From: Massilia sp. erpn
GTDB taxonomy: Bacteria > Pseudomonadota > Gammaproteobacteria > Burkholderiales > Burkholderiaceae_D
Direction of reading: 5' to 3'
Assembly: GCF_024400215.1 (NCBI RefSeq)
Contig: NZ_CP053748.1
Span: forward strand, 5,766,001-5,830,000
Length of the DNA stretch: 64,000 nt
A program made the position numbers and the translations under genes. The notes beneath the pieces were generated by a model. It was not told where the DNA came from. It searched no databases and saw nothing but the letters and a program-made list of their open reading frames with translations. Of this stretch, positions 34,686 through 44,525 are shown piece by piece; within the stretch, counting starts at the first letter, position 1; each line of letters starts with the position of its first letter.

Positions 34686-35132
34686 ATGGATCAAGAAGAG
34701 ATTTCGGGTGTGGCGCTGGAGTTCTGCCTGCGGCTGGCGCGGGCGCAGGCGCTGGTGGTGCGGCGGCTGGATACGGTCTTAGGCGCCCATCACGGACTGA
34801 GTTTTGGCGACTTTGTGTTGCTGCACCATTTGTCGAAAGCGCCGGGCGGTCGGCTGCGGCGCGTGGATCTGGCGGAGAAGCTGGGCCTGACGGCATCGGG
34901 CGTCACGCGCACCTTGCTGCCGCTGGAGAAGACCGGCTACGTGGCGCGCCAGGCCGATGCGCGCGATGCGCGCGTGAGTTACGCGGCCATCACGCCGGCC
35001 GGGCATGAGATTTTCGATAACGCGCTCTTCACCTCGAAAGAGACCTGCAATGAACTGCTGCGCCACGCTGCGCCGGATCAGCTGGAAGCCATGTCGGCGG
35101 CCCTCGGCTATGTGGCGGGGATGAGCGCATGA
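34686..35132 (+). CDS. MarR family transcriptional regulator
   Basis: A 148-residue winged-helix regulator: dimerising N- and C-terminal helices and a central DNA-binding part (LRRVDLAEKLGLTASGVTRTLLPLEKTGYVARQADARDARVSYAAITPAG) with the typical wing D-x-R. It probably represses its own gene and the overlapping MFS transporter until an inducer, likely a phenolic or drug-like compound, is bound. An AAGGAA ribosome site precedes the ATG. Confidence 0.92.
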   Translation: MDQEEISGVALEFCLRLARAQALVVRRLDTVLGAHHGLSFGDFVLLHHLSKAPGGRLRRVDLAEKLGLTASGVTRTLLPLEKTGYVARQADARDARVSYAAITPAGHEIFDNALFTSKETCNELLRHAAPDQLEAMSAALGYVAGMSA

Positions 35133-36376
35133 GCGCCACGCTGAAGGACAACGCCAACTTCCGCTGGCTGATGAGCGGGGCGACCATCTCGATGCTGGGC
35201 GACCAGTTCACGCTGATCGCCCTGCCCTGGCTGGTGCTGCGCCTGACCGGCGATCCGCTCTCGCTCGGACTGGTGATCGCGCTGATGGGCATTCCGCGCG
35301 CGGTCTTTATCTTATTGGGCGGCGCGCTGGTGGACCGCTATTCGCCCAAACGCGTGCTGATGCTGACCAAGTACGCCAGCAGCATCCTGCTGGGCGCCCT
35401 GACCTTTGCCGTGCTGACCGGCCAGGCCAGCCTGCCGCTGGTGTATGCGCTGGCCTTCGGCATCGGCCTGGCCCAGGCCTTCGCGGTGCCGGCCGGCAGT
35501 TCCATGCTGCCGCGAACCATCGAGCCGCATCTGCTGCAGGCGGCCAACGGCATCATGATGGGCTTGCGCCAGCTGACGCTATTGGCCGGTCCTTTGCTGG
35601 CGGCACTGATCCTGGTGCTGGAAGGCGGCAATGGCGCGGTGGCCAGCATGCGCGCACTGGGCATCGCCTTCGGCATCGATTGCGCGAGCTATCTGGTGTC
35701 GGCGTGGACGCTGTCCCAGGTCAAGCCGCTGGATGTGGTCAAGCCGCAGGAGCAGCACTTGCTGCGCTCCGTGGGCGAGGGCATCACCATGGTCTGGCGC
35801 GATACGGATATGCGCAGCTGCTTCCTGTACTGGGGTCTGGTGTCCTTCTTCATCGGCGGCGCGATGCAGGTGGCGATGCCGCTGCTGGCACAGAATACGC
35901 TGCACGATGCGGCTGCTCTGGGCGTCCTGTTAGGCACGCACGGCGTCGGCACGCTGATCGGCATGGCCGCTTCCGGCATGCTGAAGAAGCTGCGCTGGCT
36001 CAGTTTCGGCGCCATGATCCTGAGCGTGGACGCATTGGCCGGCGTGCTTCTGATGCCGGTGGGCGCCATCAGCGCCAGCTGGCAGGGCATGCTGCTGATG
36101 CTGCCCCTGGGCTTGATCGGCGGCTTCATACAGATCGCCGTCTTCACCTGGATCCAGCAGCGCGTGCCGCCGCAGATGATGGGCCGCACCATGAGCATTT
36201 TCATGTTCATCTTCATGGGACTGGCGCCGCTGTCGGCAGCGAGTACCGGCTGGGTGCTGCAGTACCTCACGCTGACCGAGCTGTTTACCGGCGGCGGCGC
36301 CCTGCTGGTGTGCTTCGCGCTGGGCGCCTGGCTGTTTACGCCCATGCGCCACATCCGCCACAGCGCCGCCGGGTAA
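35129..36376 (+). CDS. Major facilitator superfamily exporter
   Basis: A 415-residue protein with about 12 membrane segments; it fits the MFS_3/enterobactin-exporter-like group (FRWLMSGATISMLGDQFTLIALPWLVL at the start, VDRYSPKRVLMLTKYASSILLG as the loop 2-3 motif). Its ATG overlaps the marR stop by 4 bp, so the regulator and transporter are co-translated. Substrate is unknown; efflux of the MarR inducer is the simplest guess. Confidence 0.88.
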   Translation: MSATLKDNANFRWLMSGATISMLGDQFTLIALPWLVLRLTGDPLSLGLVIALMGIPRAVFILLGGALVDRYSPKRVLMLTKYASSILLGALTFAVLTGQASLPLVYALAFGIGLAQAFAVPAGSSMLPRTIEPHLLQAANGIMMGLRQLTLLAGPLLAALILVLEGGNGAVASMRALGIAFGIDCASYLVSAWTLSQVKPLDVVKPQEQHLLRSVGEGITMVWRDTDMRSCFLYWGLVSFFIGGAMQVAMPLLAQNTLHDAAALGVLLGTHGVGTLIGMAASGMLKKLRWLSFGAMILSVDALAGVLLMPVGAISASWQGMLLMLPLGLIGGFIQIAVFTWIQQRVPPQMMGRTMSIFMFIFMGLAPLSAASTGWVLQYLTLTELFTGGGALLVCFALGAWLFTPMRHIRHSAAG

Positions 36377-36408
36377 AATGGCGGATTGTCAGCACGCCGG
36401 ATCATGCA

Positions 36409-37371
36409 ATGGAAACCAAATGGCTGGAAGACTTCATCTCCCTGGTCGAAACCAATAACTTCAGCCGCTCGGCCCAGCTGCGTCATGTGACGCAGCCTGC
36501 CTTCTCGCGCCGCATCCAGTCGCTGGAAAACTGGCTGGGCACCGACCTGATCGACCGCACCTCCTATCCGACCCGGCTCACGCCGGCCGGGCTGGTGTTC
36601 TACGAGCAGGCGCTGGAGATGCTGGGCCAGATCAACGGCGTGCGCGAACTGCTGCGCAATAAGCGGGTGGCGGCGCTGACCAGCATCGATCTGGCCGTGC
36701 CGCATACCCTGTCGCTGACCTTCGTGCCGAAGTGGATCACGGAACTGGAAACCGATTTCGCGCCCATCAACAGCCGCCTGATGGCGCTCAACGTGCACGA
36801 CGCCGTGCTGCAGCTGGTTGAAGGCGGCTGCGACCTGCTGCTGTGCTATCACCATCCGCGCCAGCCGGTGCAGCTCGATCCAGGCCGCTACGATATGCTG
36901 GTGCTGGGCCGCGAAGCGCTGCGCGCCTACGCCCGCTGCGACAAGAACCGCCAGCCCGAATTCATGCTGCCGGGACGCAAACAGGCCCCCCTGCCCTTCC
37001 TTTCGTACACCAATAATGCCTATCTGGGCCGCATGGTCGACCTGATACGCAGCGACACCAAACAGGCGCTGCACCTGGAACAGCATTATGAAACTGATAT
37101 GGCCGAAGGCCTCAAGATGATGGCCCTGGAGGGCCGCGGCATCGCCTTCCTGCCCGAATCGGCGGTGACGCGCGAGGTCAAGCAAAAGCTGCTGGCGCGC
37201 GCCGACGGCGGCGGCACGGAATGGGAAATCGAGATGGAAATCCGGCTTTACCGCGAGCGCCCCTCGGCCGCGCGGCCCGGCAAGACCATCGTCGGCAAGC
37301 TGTGGGAGTTCCTCGCCGAGCGCCAGAAGCCGGCCGCCGCGCGCCGCCGCATCCCCGCCTCGGAGCGCTGA
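36409..37371 (+). CDS. LysR-type regulator resembling HypT/YjiE
   Basis: With the ATG at 36409 the protein has 320 residues. The N-terminal HTH begins METKWLEDFISLVETNNFSRSAQLRHVTQPAFSRRIQSLENWLG, and the effector domain contains LPFLSYTNNAYLGRMVDLI and LKMMALEGRGIAFLPE. Both parts closely resemble the hypochlorite-responsive HypT (YjiE/QseD) group as I remember it. It lies between the MFS gene and gdhA, all on the plus strand; a dyad before gdhA is a possible target. Confidence 0.85.
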   Translation: METKWLEDFISLVETNNFSRSAQLRHVTQPAFSRRIQSLENWLGTDLIDRTSYPTRLTPAGLVFYEQALEMLGQINGVRELLRNKRVAALTSIDLAVPHTLSLTFVPKWITELETDFAPINSRLMALNVHDAVLQLVEGGCDLLLCYHHPRQPVQLDPGRYDMLVLGREALRAYARCDKNRQPEFMLPGRKQAPLPFLSYTNNAYLGRMVDLIRSDTKQALHLEQHYETDMAEGLKMMALEGRGIAFLPESAVTREVKQKLLARADGGGTEWEIEMEIRLYRERPSAARPGKTIVGKLWEFLAERQKPAAARRRIPASER

Positions 37372-37490
37372 AACGCGCCACCGGGGCGCGCCAGCGCCGC
37401 CAAAGAATTAGCAATTCGACCAAACTAAACGCCGGAATCGCCCAGCCATTCCGGGCGAAAGTTCGGCCTTTTTCCGGTCGCTGGGAGGTT

Positions 37491-37555
37491 ATGCAAAATT
37501 TGCATAGCCGGATGCTCATACGGCATTGGCCGCCCTGTTGACTCGAGCCTATGAT
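37491..37555 (+). promoter_or_regulatory. Palindrome and candidate promoter upstream of gdhA
   Basis: ATGCAAAATTTGCAT (37491-37505) is a perfect 15-bp palindrome with the ATGC...GCAT shape common in LysR-type sites. A -35-like TTGGCC (37526-37531) and -10 TATGAT (37550-37555), 18 bp apart, follow, putting the dyad near -65, the usual activator position. The gdhA ATG is at 37626. Confidence 0.45.
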
Positions 37556-37625
37556 TCGCTCGCCTGCCGCCGCAGCCCATGCGCGGCGCCATAACGAACA
37601 CATACCGCGAATCAGGAGTCACACA

Positions 37626-38909
37626 ATGACGAATCACGCACTGCCTTCCTACCTCAATCCCGAAGACCTCGGCCCATGGGGTCAGTACCTGAAACAGATC
37701 GACCGCGTTACCCCCCACCTCGGCGGCCTGTCGCGCTGGGTGGAAACCCTGAAGCGCCCTAAGCGCATCCTGACCGTTGACGTGCCTATCGAGCGCGACG
37801 ACGGCTCCATCGCCCACTTCGAAGGCTACCGCGTGCAGCACAATATGTCCCGCGGCCCAGGCAAAGGCGGCGTGCGCTTCCACCAGGACGTAACCCTGTC
37901 CGAAGTGATGGCCCTGTCGGCATGGATGACCGTGAAAAACGCGGCCGTCAACGTGCCATACGGCGGCGCCAAAGGCGGTATCCGTGTCGATCCGAAAACC
38001 CTGTCGCGTGGTGAACTGCAGCGCCTGACCCGCCGCTACACCAGCGAAATCAGCATGATCATCGGCCCAACCAAGGACATCCCGGCACCGGACGTCAACA
38101 CCAACGAACAGGTGATGGCATGGATGATGGACTCCTACTCCATGATCGAAGGCAACCTGTCGACCGGCGTGGTCACCGGTAAGCCAATCTCGCTGGGTGG
38201 CTCGCTGGGCCGCCGCGAAGCGACCGGCCGTGGCGTGTTCGTGGTGGGCGTGGAAGCCGCTGCGAAACGCGGCGTGGCGATCAAGGGCGCACGTGTCGCC
38301 GTTCAAGGTTTCGGCAACGTGGGCGGCATTGCTGCTAACATGTTCGCTGAAGCTGGCGCCAAAGTGATCGCCGTTCAGGATCACACTGGCACCGTGGTGC
38401 ACCAAGGCGGCCTGGACGTGGCCCTGCTGCACAAGCACGTGGCCGAAGCTGGCGGCGTTGCCGGCTTCCCGGGCGCAGAAGCGCAACTGGACCGCGATGC
38501 CTTCTGGGGCATCGAGTCCGACATCCTGATCCCGGCCGCGCTGGAACAGCAGATCACCGCTGCCAACGCACCGAAGATCCGCACCAAGATCATCCTCGAA
38601 GGCGCTAACGGCCCTACCACGCCGGAAGCGGACGACATCCTGAACGACAAGGATGTGCTGATCGTACCGGACGTGCTGGCCAACGCCGGCGGCGTGACCG
38701 TGTCCTACTTTGAGTGGGTGCAGGACTTCTCCAGCTTCTTCTGGACCGAAGAAGAGATCAACGCCCGTCTGACCCGCATCATGCAAGACGCATTCAAGTC
38801 GGTATGGGATGTGGCACAAGAGAAGAAGGTTTCGCTGCGTACCGCGACCTTCATCCTGGCGTGCACCCGCGTGCTGCAAGCGCGCGAAGTACGCGGCCTG
38901 TACCCTTAA
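37626..38909 (+). CDS. gdhA: Glutamate dehydrogenase (Glu/Leu/Phe/Val dehydrogenase family)
   Basis: A 427-residue enzyme starting [14 protein letters not shown] after an AGGAG ribosome site; an upstream in-frame codon at 37551 is rejected. Substrate-binding [10 protein letters not shown] and catalytic lysine region [14 protein letters not shown], the conserved [17 protein letters not shown], and nucleotide fold [14 protein letters not shown] are all present. It interconverts glutamate and 2-oxoglutarate with ammonium. The next gene is a malic enzyme, so the pair joins nitrogen and C4 metabolism. Confidence 0.95.
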   Translation: MTNHALPSYLNPEDLGPWGQYLKQIDRVTPHLGGLSRWVETLKRPKRILTVDVPIERDDGSIAHFEGYRVQHNMSRGPGKGGVRFHQDVTLSEVMALSAWMTVKNAAVNVPYGGAKGGIRVDPKTLSRGELQRLTRRYTSEISMIIGPTKDIPAPDVNTNEQVMAWMMDSYSMIEGNLSTGVVTGKPISLGGSLGRREATGRGVFVVGVEAAAKRGVAIKGARVAVQGFGNVGGIAANMFAEAGAKVIAVQDHTGTVVHQGGLDVALLHKHVAEAGGVAGFPGAEAQLDRDAFWGIESDILIPAALEQQITAANAPKIRTKIILEGANGPTTPEADDILNDKDVLIVPDVLANAGGVTVSYFEWVQDFSSFFWTEEEINARLTRIMQDAFKSVWDVAQEKKVSLRTATFILACTRVLQAREVRGLYP

Positions 38910-38951
38910 TACACAACCTGACGGGTGTCCCAAGGGACGCTCGCCAGAATG

Positions 38952-38985
38952 CGCCCGCACAGGCTTTGCGCCGTGCGGGCGTTTG
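38952..38985 (+). terminator. Terminator downstream of gdhA
   Basis: CGCCCGCAC (38952-38960) and GTGCGGGCG (38973-38981) form a 9-bp stem followed by TTTGT, 43 bp after the gdhA stop. Confidence 0.7.
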
Positions 38986-39010
38986 TCGCATCGGAGAAAG
39001 ATAAAAAATT

Positions 39011-40243
39011 ATGAGCACGCTTGAGAAAAAAGCCCTCGAATACCATAAAGCCGGCAGCCCCGGAAAAATCGCCACCGCCGTCACCAAGAGCGTGGCCAGC
39101 CAGGACGACCTGGCGCTGGCTTACTCTCCCGGCGTGGCCGTGCCATGCGTGGAGATCCAGCGCGATCCCGAGCTGGCCTACGACTACACCGCCAAGGGTA
39201 ACCTGGTGGCCGTCATCACCAACGGCACCGCCGTCCTGGGCCTGGGCAATATCGGCGCCCTGGCAGGCAAGCCTGTGATGGAAGGCAAAGTCGTGCTGTT
39301 CAAGAAGTTCGCGGGCATCGACGCCTTCGACATCGAAATCGACGAAACCGATCCGGACAAGCTGGTGGACATCATCGCCGCCCTGCACCCGACCTTCGGC
39401 GGCATCAACCTGGAAGACATCAAGGCGCCGGAATGCTTCTACATCGAGCGCAAGCTGCGCGAGCGCCTGTCGATCCCGGTCTTCCATGACGACCAGCACG
39501 GCACCGCCATCGTGGTCGGCGCCGGCATGCTGAACGCGGTGGAACTGACCGGCCGCGATATCGCCGACGTGAAAATCGTCTGCTCCGGCGCCGGTGCTGC
39601 AGCCATCGCCTGCCTGGAACTGCTGGTGGACATCGGCGCGCGCCGCGAGAACATCTTCGTCTGCGACTCCAAGGGTGTGCTGAGCACCACCCGCGAGCTG
39701 ACCGAAGAGAAGCGCGCCTGGGCCCAGGATACGCAGGCGACCACGCTGTCGCAGGTGATCGAAGGCGCCGACGTCTTCCTCGGCCTGTCCGGCCCCGGCC
39801 TGCTGTCCCAGGCGGACGTGCAGAAGATGAAGGCAAGCCCGATCGTCTTCACCCTGGCCAACCCCGACCCGGAACTGCGTCCGGAACTGGTGCGCGAAGT
39901 GGCGCCGGATGCGGTGATCGCCACCGGCCGTTCGGACTATCCGAACCAGATCAACAACGCCCTGTGCTTCCCTTACCTGTTCCGCGCGGCGCTGGATTCC
40001 CACGCCTCGACCATCAACCAGGAAATGAAGCGCGCCTGCGTGACCGCCCTGGCTGGTCTGGCCCGCGCCGATGCGCGCTTCGGCAAGGACTACGTGGTGC
40101 CTGGCCTGCTGGACGAGCGCCTGCTGAGCGAAGTGACGCCGAAGATCGCCGCCGCAGCGGCACGCAGCGGCGTGGCGCGCAAGCCGGTCGATCCGCTTGC
40201 TTACGGCACCCGTCTGGCCACCCTGGCCAAAGAGCTGCTGTAA
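39011..40243 (+). CDS. NAD(P)-dependent malic enzyme, short form
   Basis: A 410-residue malic enzyme: [11 protein letters not shown], the metal/substrate region [12 protein letters not shown], the nucleotide loop [15 protein letters not shown], and the C-terminal [22 protein letters not shown]. It decarboxylates malate to pyruvate. Many proteobacterial MaeB proteins carry a ~330-residue phosphotransacetylase-like tail; this one ends after the malic domain, the short form. Cofactor preference cannot be read with confidence. Confidence 0.92.
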   Translation: MSTLEKKALEYHKAGSPGKIATAVTKSVASQDDLALAYSPGVAVPCVEIQRDPELAYDYTAKGNLVAVITNGTAVLGLGNIGALAGKPVMEGKVVLFKKFAGIDAFDIEIDETDPDKLVDIIAALHPTFGGINLEDIKAPECFYIERKLRERLSIPVFHDDQHGTAIVVGAGMLNAVELTGRDIADVKIVCSGAGAAAIACLELLVDIGARRENIFVCDSKGVLSTTRELTEEKRAWAQDTQATTLSQVIEGADVFLGLSGPGLLSQADVQKMKASPIVFTLANPDPELRPELVREVAPDAVIATGRSDYPNQINNALCFPYLFRAALDSHASTINQEMKRACVTALAGLARADARFGKDYVVPGLLDERLLSEVTPKIAAAAARSGVARKPVDPLAYGTRLATLAKELL

Positions 40244-40261
40244 GACTTGCCGTAATGGCGT

Positions 40262-40292
40262 AAAAAAGGCTGGCATGCGCCAGCTTTTTTTT
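40262..40292 (+). terminator. Intrinsic terminator of the malic enzyme gene
   Basis: GCTGGC and GCCAGC pair around ATGC, extended by A-rich and T-rich flanks, and the stem is followed by a run of eight T. It starts 19 bp after the stop codon and separates this gene from the convergent DUF885 gene. Confidence 0.88.
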
Positions 40293-40303
40293 CGCGGCGC
40301 GCC

Positions 40304-42124
40304 TTATGACTTGCGGCGCTGCGCGATCCAGTCATCCACCACGCGGTTCAGCACGATCAGCGGCAAGGCGCCGTGGCTCAGCACTTCGCGGTGGAACTGC
40401 TTCAGGTCGAATTGATCCCCCAACTCCTGCTTGGCGCGTTCGCGCATGCCCAGTATGGTCAGCATGCCTACCTTGTAAGCCAGCGCATAGCCGGGCAGCA
40501 CGAAGTAGCGCTCCACCTCGGCCGCCACCTCCTGCTCGCCCATGCCGGTGTTTTCCATCATATAGGCGATGGCCTGCTCGCGCGTCCAGCGCTTGTAGTG
40601 AATGCCGCTGTCGACCACTAGGCGGGTGGCGCGCATCATCTCGTCGCGCAGGCGCCCCAGGACGTCGAGCGGATCGGGCTCCAGGCCCATTTCGCCGGCC
40701 AGGCGCTCGGCGTACAAGCCCCAGCCTTCCTGGTAGGCGGTAAAGGGAATCACGCGGCGGAAGAAAGGCACATCCTGCATTTCCTGCGCCACCGACAGCT
40801 GCATATGGTGGCCCGGCATGGTTTCGTGATACACCACGGTACGCATGGCGAATTTCGGCACCTCGCGCGGCGCGCGCAGGTTCACGTAGAAGACTGCGGG
40901 GCGGCTGCCGTCGATGGCGGCCGGCACATAATAGGCGCCCGCGCCGCTGGCCTGCGACACCTCCGGCACCGCGCGCACCTCCAGCTTCTGTTTGGGACGC
41001 AGGTCGAACGCTTGTCCCATATTGCGATCCGCCTCGCCGACCAGCACGCGGAAATGCTCCAGCAAGGCTTGCCGGCCTTCCTGCGTGTCCGGATAGTGCT
41101 GGCGCGGGTCGCCAGCCAGCTGCTGCACGCGGGCGCCGATGCTGCCTTCGCGCAGTCCTTGGGCCTGCAGGATCTTCTCCATCTGCGCGCCCACCTTGGC
41201 CACTTCGGCCAGACCCAGTTCATGCACCTGGCGCGGCGTCAGGTCGGTGGTGGTGTGCTTGCGCACGGCCCAGGCGTAGTAAGCGTCGCCATCTGGCGTG
41301 CTCCAGGCACCATGATTGTTCATCACGCGCGGCAGCAGATCGGCGTAATGGGTGATCAGCTGGGCGTAGGCCGGATAGACCTGGTGGCGGATGGCTGCTT
41401 CGGCCTCGGCAAGCAGGCTGGCGCGGGTCGCCTCGTCCATACTTTCGGCAGGGATGGCTGCCAGCTTGTCGCGCAGATTGAGGTAGAGCTGATGCTCTTT
41501 GGCTGGCTTGCCGGTGTAGGCCTGCATCTGCTCCAGCACGCGCTCGATGGCAAAGCGCGGCATGAAGATGCCTTGTTCCTCGCTCAGTCGCGTACCCTCC
41601 AGCTTTTGCGCAAACTTCTGCGGGAACAGCCGCAGGCGCGCGATATAGGCTTTGGCATCGGACTTGCTGCGGATCTGGTGCAGCTCCGTCATGAATTCAG
41701 GCAGGGCATTCTGCTCGCCAAAAGCCGGATTGAATTCGAAGAAGTGGCGCTGGAAAGCCTCGCCTTCCATTTCCATGCGCAGGTAGTAGTGCAGGATATC
41801 GTAAGACAGCTGGTCGTCACGGCCCAGGGCATTGCGGTCGTACTCCTCCAGCGTGGCCAGATTGGCGCGCACCTCGTCGGCCGTGGCGCGCTCCTGGGCC
41901 AGCGAAGCGTCGTCCAGGCGGCGGCTGTGAAAATCCAGCCAGCCGGACAGCATGCCCAGACTGGTCAGCATTTCCGGGCTTTCCAGCGCCAGCGAGGCGA
42001 AGGCGCGCGTGTAGAACCACTCCAGCTTCAGGGGCTTGAAAAACCACGTCTGGGTGAACAGGATCACCACGGCAAAGAGCAGCGCCATCAGCGCCGTACG
42101 CAGCCACACCCCAAAACGCCTCAT
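40304..42124 (-). CDS. DUF885 family metallopeptidase-like protein
   Basis: The ATG at 42122-42124 (MRRFGVWLRTALMALLF) gives 606 residues and a proper signal anchor; longer in-frame starts run into the divergent promoter. The key motif is VVYHETMPGHHMQLSVAQEM, the HExxxGHH zinc-binding signature of this family, with YQEGWGLYAERLAGEMG later. Such proteins are predicted zinc peptidases facing the periplasm. It is divergent from another peptidase gene, 146 bp away. Confidence 0.9.
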   Translation of the reverse strand: MRRFGVWLRTALMALLFAVVILFTQTWFFKPLKLEWFYTRAFASLALESPEMLTSLGMLSGWLDFHSRRLDDASLAQERATADEVRANLATLEEYDRNALGRDDQLSYDILHYYLRMEMEGEAFQRHFFEFNPAFGEQNALPEFMTELHQIRSKSDAKAYIARLRLFPQKFAQKLEGTRLSEEQGIFMPRFAIERVLEQMQAYTGKPAKEHQLYLNLRDKLAAIPAESMDEATRASLLAEAEAAIRHQVYPAYAQLITHYADLLPRVMNNHGAWSTPDGDAYYAWAVRKHTTTDLTPRQVHELGLAEVAKVGAQMEKILQAQGLREGSIGARVQQLAGDPRQHYPDTQEGRQALLEHFRVLVGEADRNMGQAFDLRPKQKLEVRAVPEVSQASGAGAYYVPAAIDGSRPAVFYVNLRAPREVPKFAMRTVVYHETMPGHHMQLSVAQEMQDVPFFRRVIPFTAYQEGWGLYAERLAGEMGLEPDPLDVLGRLRDEMMRATRLVVDSGIHYKRWTREQAIAYMMENTGMGEQEVAAEVERYFVLPGYALAYKVGMLTILGMRERAKQELGDQFDLKQFHREVLSHGALPLIVLNRVVDDWIAQRRKS

Positions 42125-42270
42125 GCAATGGTCTCCACAAAACTCGATGCTCACGACATTATAGTTGCAAGCGCGCGCCGGAAATACACTTGCGGCCAGC
42201 AACCTTGGTATCATGCGCGCTCGGCCAGCCCCGCGCGCTGGTCTTTCTATAACCAGATCGGAGATACCGA

Positions 42271-44337
42271 ATGACTTTACGCCTGCTGGTAATGGGCGCC
42301 GCCATCGCTGCGGCCACCAGTGCCGTGGCCGCGCCGCGCGGCCTGACCGTTGAAGACCTCGCAAACATGGAGCGCGTGGGCAGCCCGGTGCTGTCGCCGG
42401 ACGCCAGCCGCGTCGTCTACACCGTGCGCAGCACGAATATGGAGAAGAACCGCGGCGCCACCCAGCTGTGGATGATCGACCTGCGCGCCGCCAAGCCGGT
42501 GCCGCAACAGCTGACCCAGCACGATGCCAGCAGCCGCGATCCGGAATGGTCGGCCAATGGCGATGCGATTTACTTCCTCTCGGGCCGTTCCGGCTCGTCC
42601 CAGGTATGGCGCCTGCCGGCGGGCGGCGGCGAAGCGTCCAAAGTCACCGACCTGCCGCTGGATGTGGAAAGCTTCCGCCTCTCGCCCAAGGGCGATCGCC
42701 TGGCCCTGAGCTTTGCCGTCTTCCGCGACTGCGCCGATCTGGCTTGCAGCAAGAAGCGCGGCGACGAGCAGACCAAGAACAAGGCCACCGGCAAGCTGTA
42801 TGACCAGATGTTCGTGCGCCACTGGGACACCTGGGCCGACGGCCGCCGCAATGTGCTGTACAGCGCCCCGCTGGATGCCAGCGGCCGCGTCTCCGCCGCC
42901 CCGGTCAACCTGAGCGGCGCACTCGATGGCGACGTGCCGTCCAAGCCTTTCGGCGACCACGGCGAATACCAGTTCAGCCCAGACGGCAAGAGCATCGTCT
43001 TCTCGGTACGCGTGGCGGGCAAGACCGAATCCTGGTCCACCAATTTCGACCTGTACGAAGTGCCGTCCGCCGGCGGCAAGGAGCCGCGCAATCTGACGGC
43101 AGACAATCCGGCCTGGGACACCAAGCCCTCCTTCTCCCCGGACGGCAAGACCCTGGCCTATGTCGCCATGAAGCGCCCCGGCTTCGAAGCCGACCGCTTC
43201 CACATGGTGCTGATGGATGTCGCCAGCGGCAAGAAGCGCGTACTGGCCGAGAACTGGGACCGCTCCATCGCCGACTACCGCTGGCGTCCTGACGGCAAGG
43301 CCCTGCTGGCGACCGCCGACGACGTCGGCCAGCACCGCCTGTTCTCGCTGGACGCGGCCAGCGGCAAAGTCACCGCGCTGACCGGCAAAGGTTACGCGGG
43401 CGAATTCGACGTGCGCGGCGACACCGTGGTCGTGGCCCAGGCCAGCCTGTCCTCCGGCGCCCAGCTGTTCAAGCTGAAAGCCGATGGCGGCGCCGAACCG
43501 AAAGCAGCCCAGCTGACCAATCTGAACGCCGAGCGTCTGGCCGATGTGCGCATGGGCGAGTACGAGCAGTTCTCCTTCGCCGGCGCCAACGGCGAAACCG
43601 TGTACGGCCACGTGATGAAGCCATGGAACGCCCAGCCGGGTCAGAAATATCCGGTGGCCTTCCTGGTGCACGGCGGTCCGCAAAGCAGCTTCGGCAACTC
43701 CTGGAGCTACCGCTGGAATCCACAGGTGTATGCAGGCGCAGGCTATGCAACCATCTTCATCGACTTCCACGGTTCCACCGGCTACGGCCAGCAGTTCACC
43801 GACGCGATCAGCAATGACTGGGGCGGCAAACCGCTGGAAGACCTGCAAAAAGGCCTGGCCGCAGCGGCCCAGAAATTCCCATGGCTGGACCGCGAGCGCA
43901 GCTGCGCCCTGGGTGCATCCTACGGCGGCTACATGATGAACTGGATCGCCGGCAACTGGAACGATGGCTTCCGCTGCCTGGTCAACCACGACGGCGTATT
44001 CGACCAGCGCGGCATGGCCTACGCCACCGAAGAACTGTGGTTCACCGAATGGGAGAACGGCGGCACCTACTACGCCAATCCGAACGGCTACGAGAAATTC
44101 AATCCGGTCCACCACGTCAGCAAATGGAAAACGCCGATGCTGGTGATCCAGGGCGACCTCGATTTCCGCATCCCGACCGCGCAAGCGCTGGGCACCTTCA
44201 CCGCCCTGCAACGCCAAGGCATCGAAAGCAAGCTGCTGGTCTTCCCCGACGAAAACCACTGGGTGCTGAAACCCGCCAACTCCATCATGTGGCACCACAC
44301 CGTCCTCAACTGGCTCGACAGCCACCTGAAAAAGTAA
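42271..44337 (+). CDS. Exported S9 family peptidase (prolyl oligopeptidase type)
   Basis: A 688-residue protein with a signal peptide (cleavage after AVAAP), an N-terminal beta-propeller made of WD40-like PD40 repeats (for example FSPDGKTLAYVAMKRPG), and a C-terminal alpha/beta hydrolase. The catalytic triad is visible: nucleophile S in GASYGGYMMNW, acid in VIQGDLDFRIP, and histidine in PDENHWVLKP. It should cleave short peptides in the periplasm, like dipeptidyl or acylaminoacyl peptidases. Its neighbour DUF885 suggests shared peptide scavenging. Confidence 0.94.
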   Translation: MTLRLLVMGAAIAAATSAVAAPRGLTVEDLANMERVGSPVLSPDASRVVYTVRSTNMEKNRGATQLWMIDLRAAKPVPQQLTQHDASSRDPEWSANGDAIYFLSGRSGSSQVWRLPAGGGEASKVTDLPLDVESFRLSPKGDRLALSFAVFRDCADLACSKKRGDEQTKNKATGKLYDQMFVRHWDTWADGRRNVLYSAPLDASGRVSAAPVNLSGALDGDVPSKPFGDHGEYQFSPDGKSIVFSVRVAGKTESWSTNFDLYEVPSAGGKEPRNLTADNPAWDTKPSFSPDGKTLAYVAMKRPGFEADRFHMVLMDVASGKKRVLAENWDRSIADYRWRPDGKALLATADDVGQHRLFSLDAASGKVTALTGKGYAGEFDVRGDTVVVAQASLSSGAQLFKLKADGGAEPKAAQLTNLNAERLADVRMGEYEQFSFAGANGETVYGHVMKPWNAQPGQKYPVAFLVHGGPQSSFGNSWSYRWNPQVYAGAGYATIFIDFHGSTGYGQQFTDAISNDWGGKPLEDLQKGLAAAAQKFPWLDRERSCALGASYGGYMMNWIAGNWNDGFRCLVNHDGVFDQRGMAYATEELWFTEWENGGTYYANPNGYEKFNPVHHVSKWKTPMLVIQGDLDFRIPTAQALGTFTALQRQGIESKLLVFPDENHWVLKPANSIMWHHTVLNWLDSHLKK

Positions 44338-44369
44338 GCCCACAGCCCAGCCCGCCGGATGGCCGTCCC

Positions 44370-44521
44370 GTCCACCCTGGGGTCAGACCCCAATCGGACA
44401 CGAGCTGAGCCTTAACGTCTGGGTGCAAATGAAAAAAGGCGCCGCAGGTGGAGGCCTGCGGCGCCTTTTATTCCTGAGGCCGTGTCCGAATGGGGTCTGA
44501 CCCCATGGTGGACACGGCCTC
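44370..44521. repeat. REP-like palindromes flanking a bidirectional terminator (copies 6 and 7)
   Basis: Copy 6 (about 44370-44402) has GTCC and GGAC arms around TGGGGTC-AGACCCCA. Copy 7 (44476-44521) has 12-bp arms GAGGCCGTGTCC and GGACACGGCCTC around TGGGGTCTGACCCCA. Between them, AAAAGGCGCCGCAGG (44434-44448) pairs with CCTGCGGCGCCTTTT (44455-44469), a symmetric terminator for the convergent S9 peptidase and amidohydrolase genes. Copy 7 ends 4 bp from the amidohydrolase stop codon. Confidence 0.88.
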
Positions 44522-44525
44522 GGCT

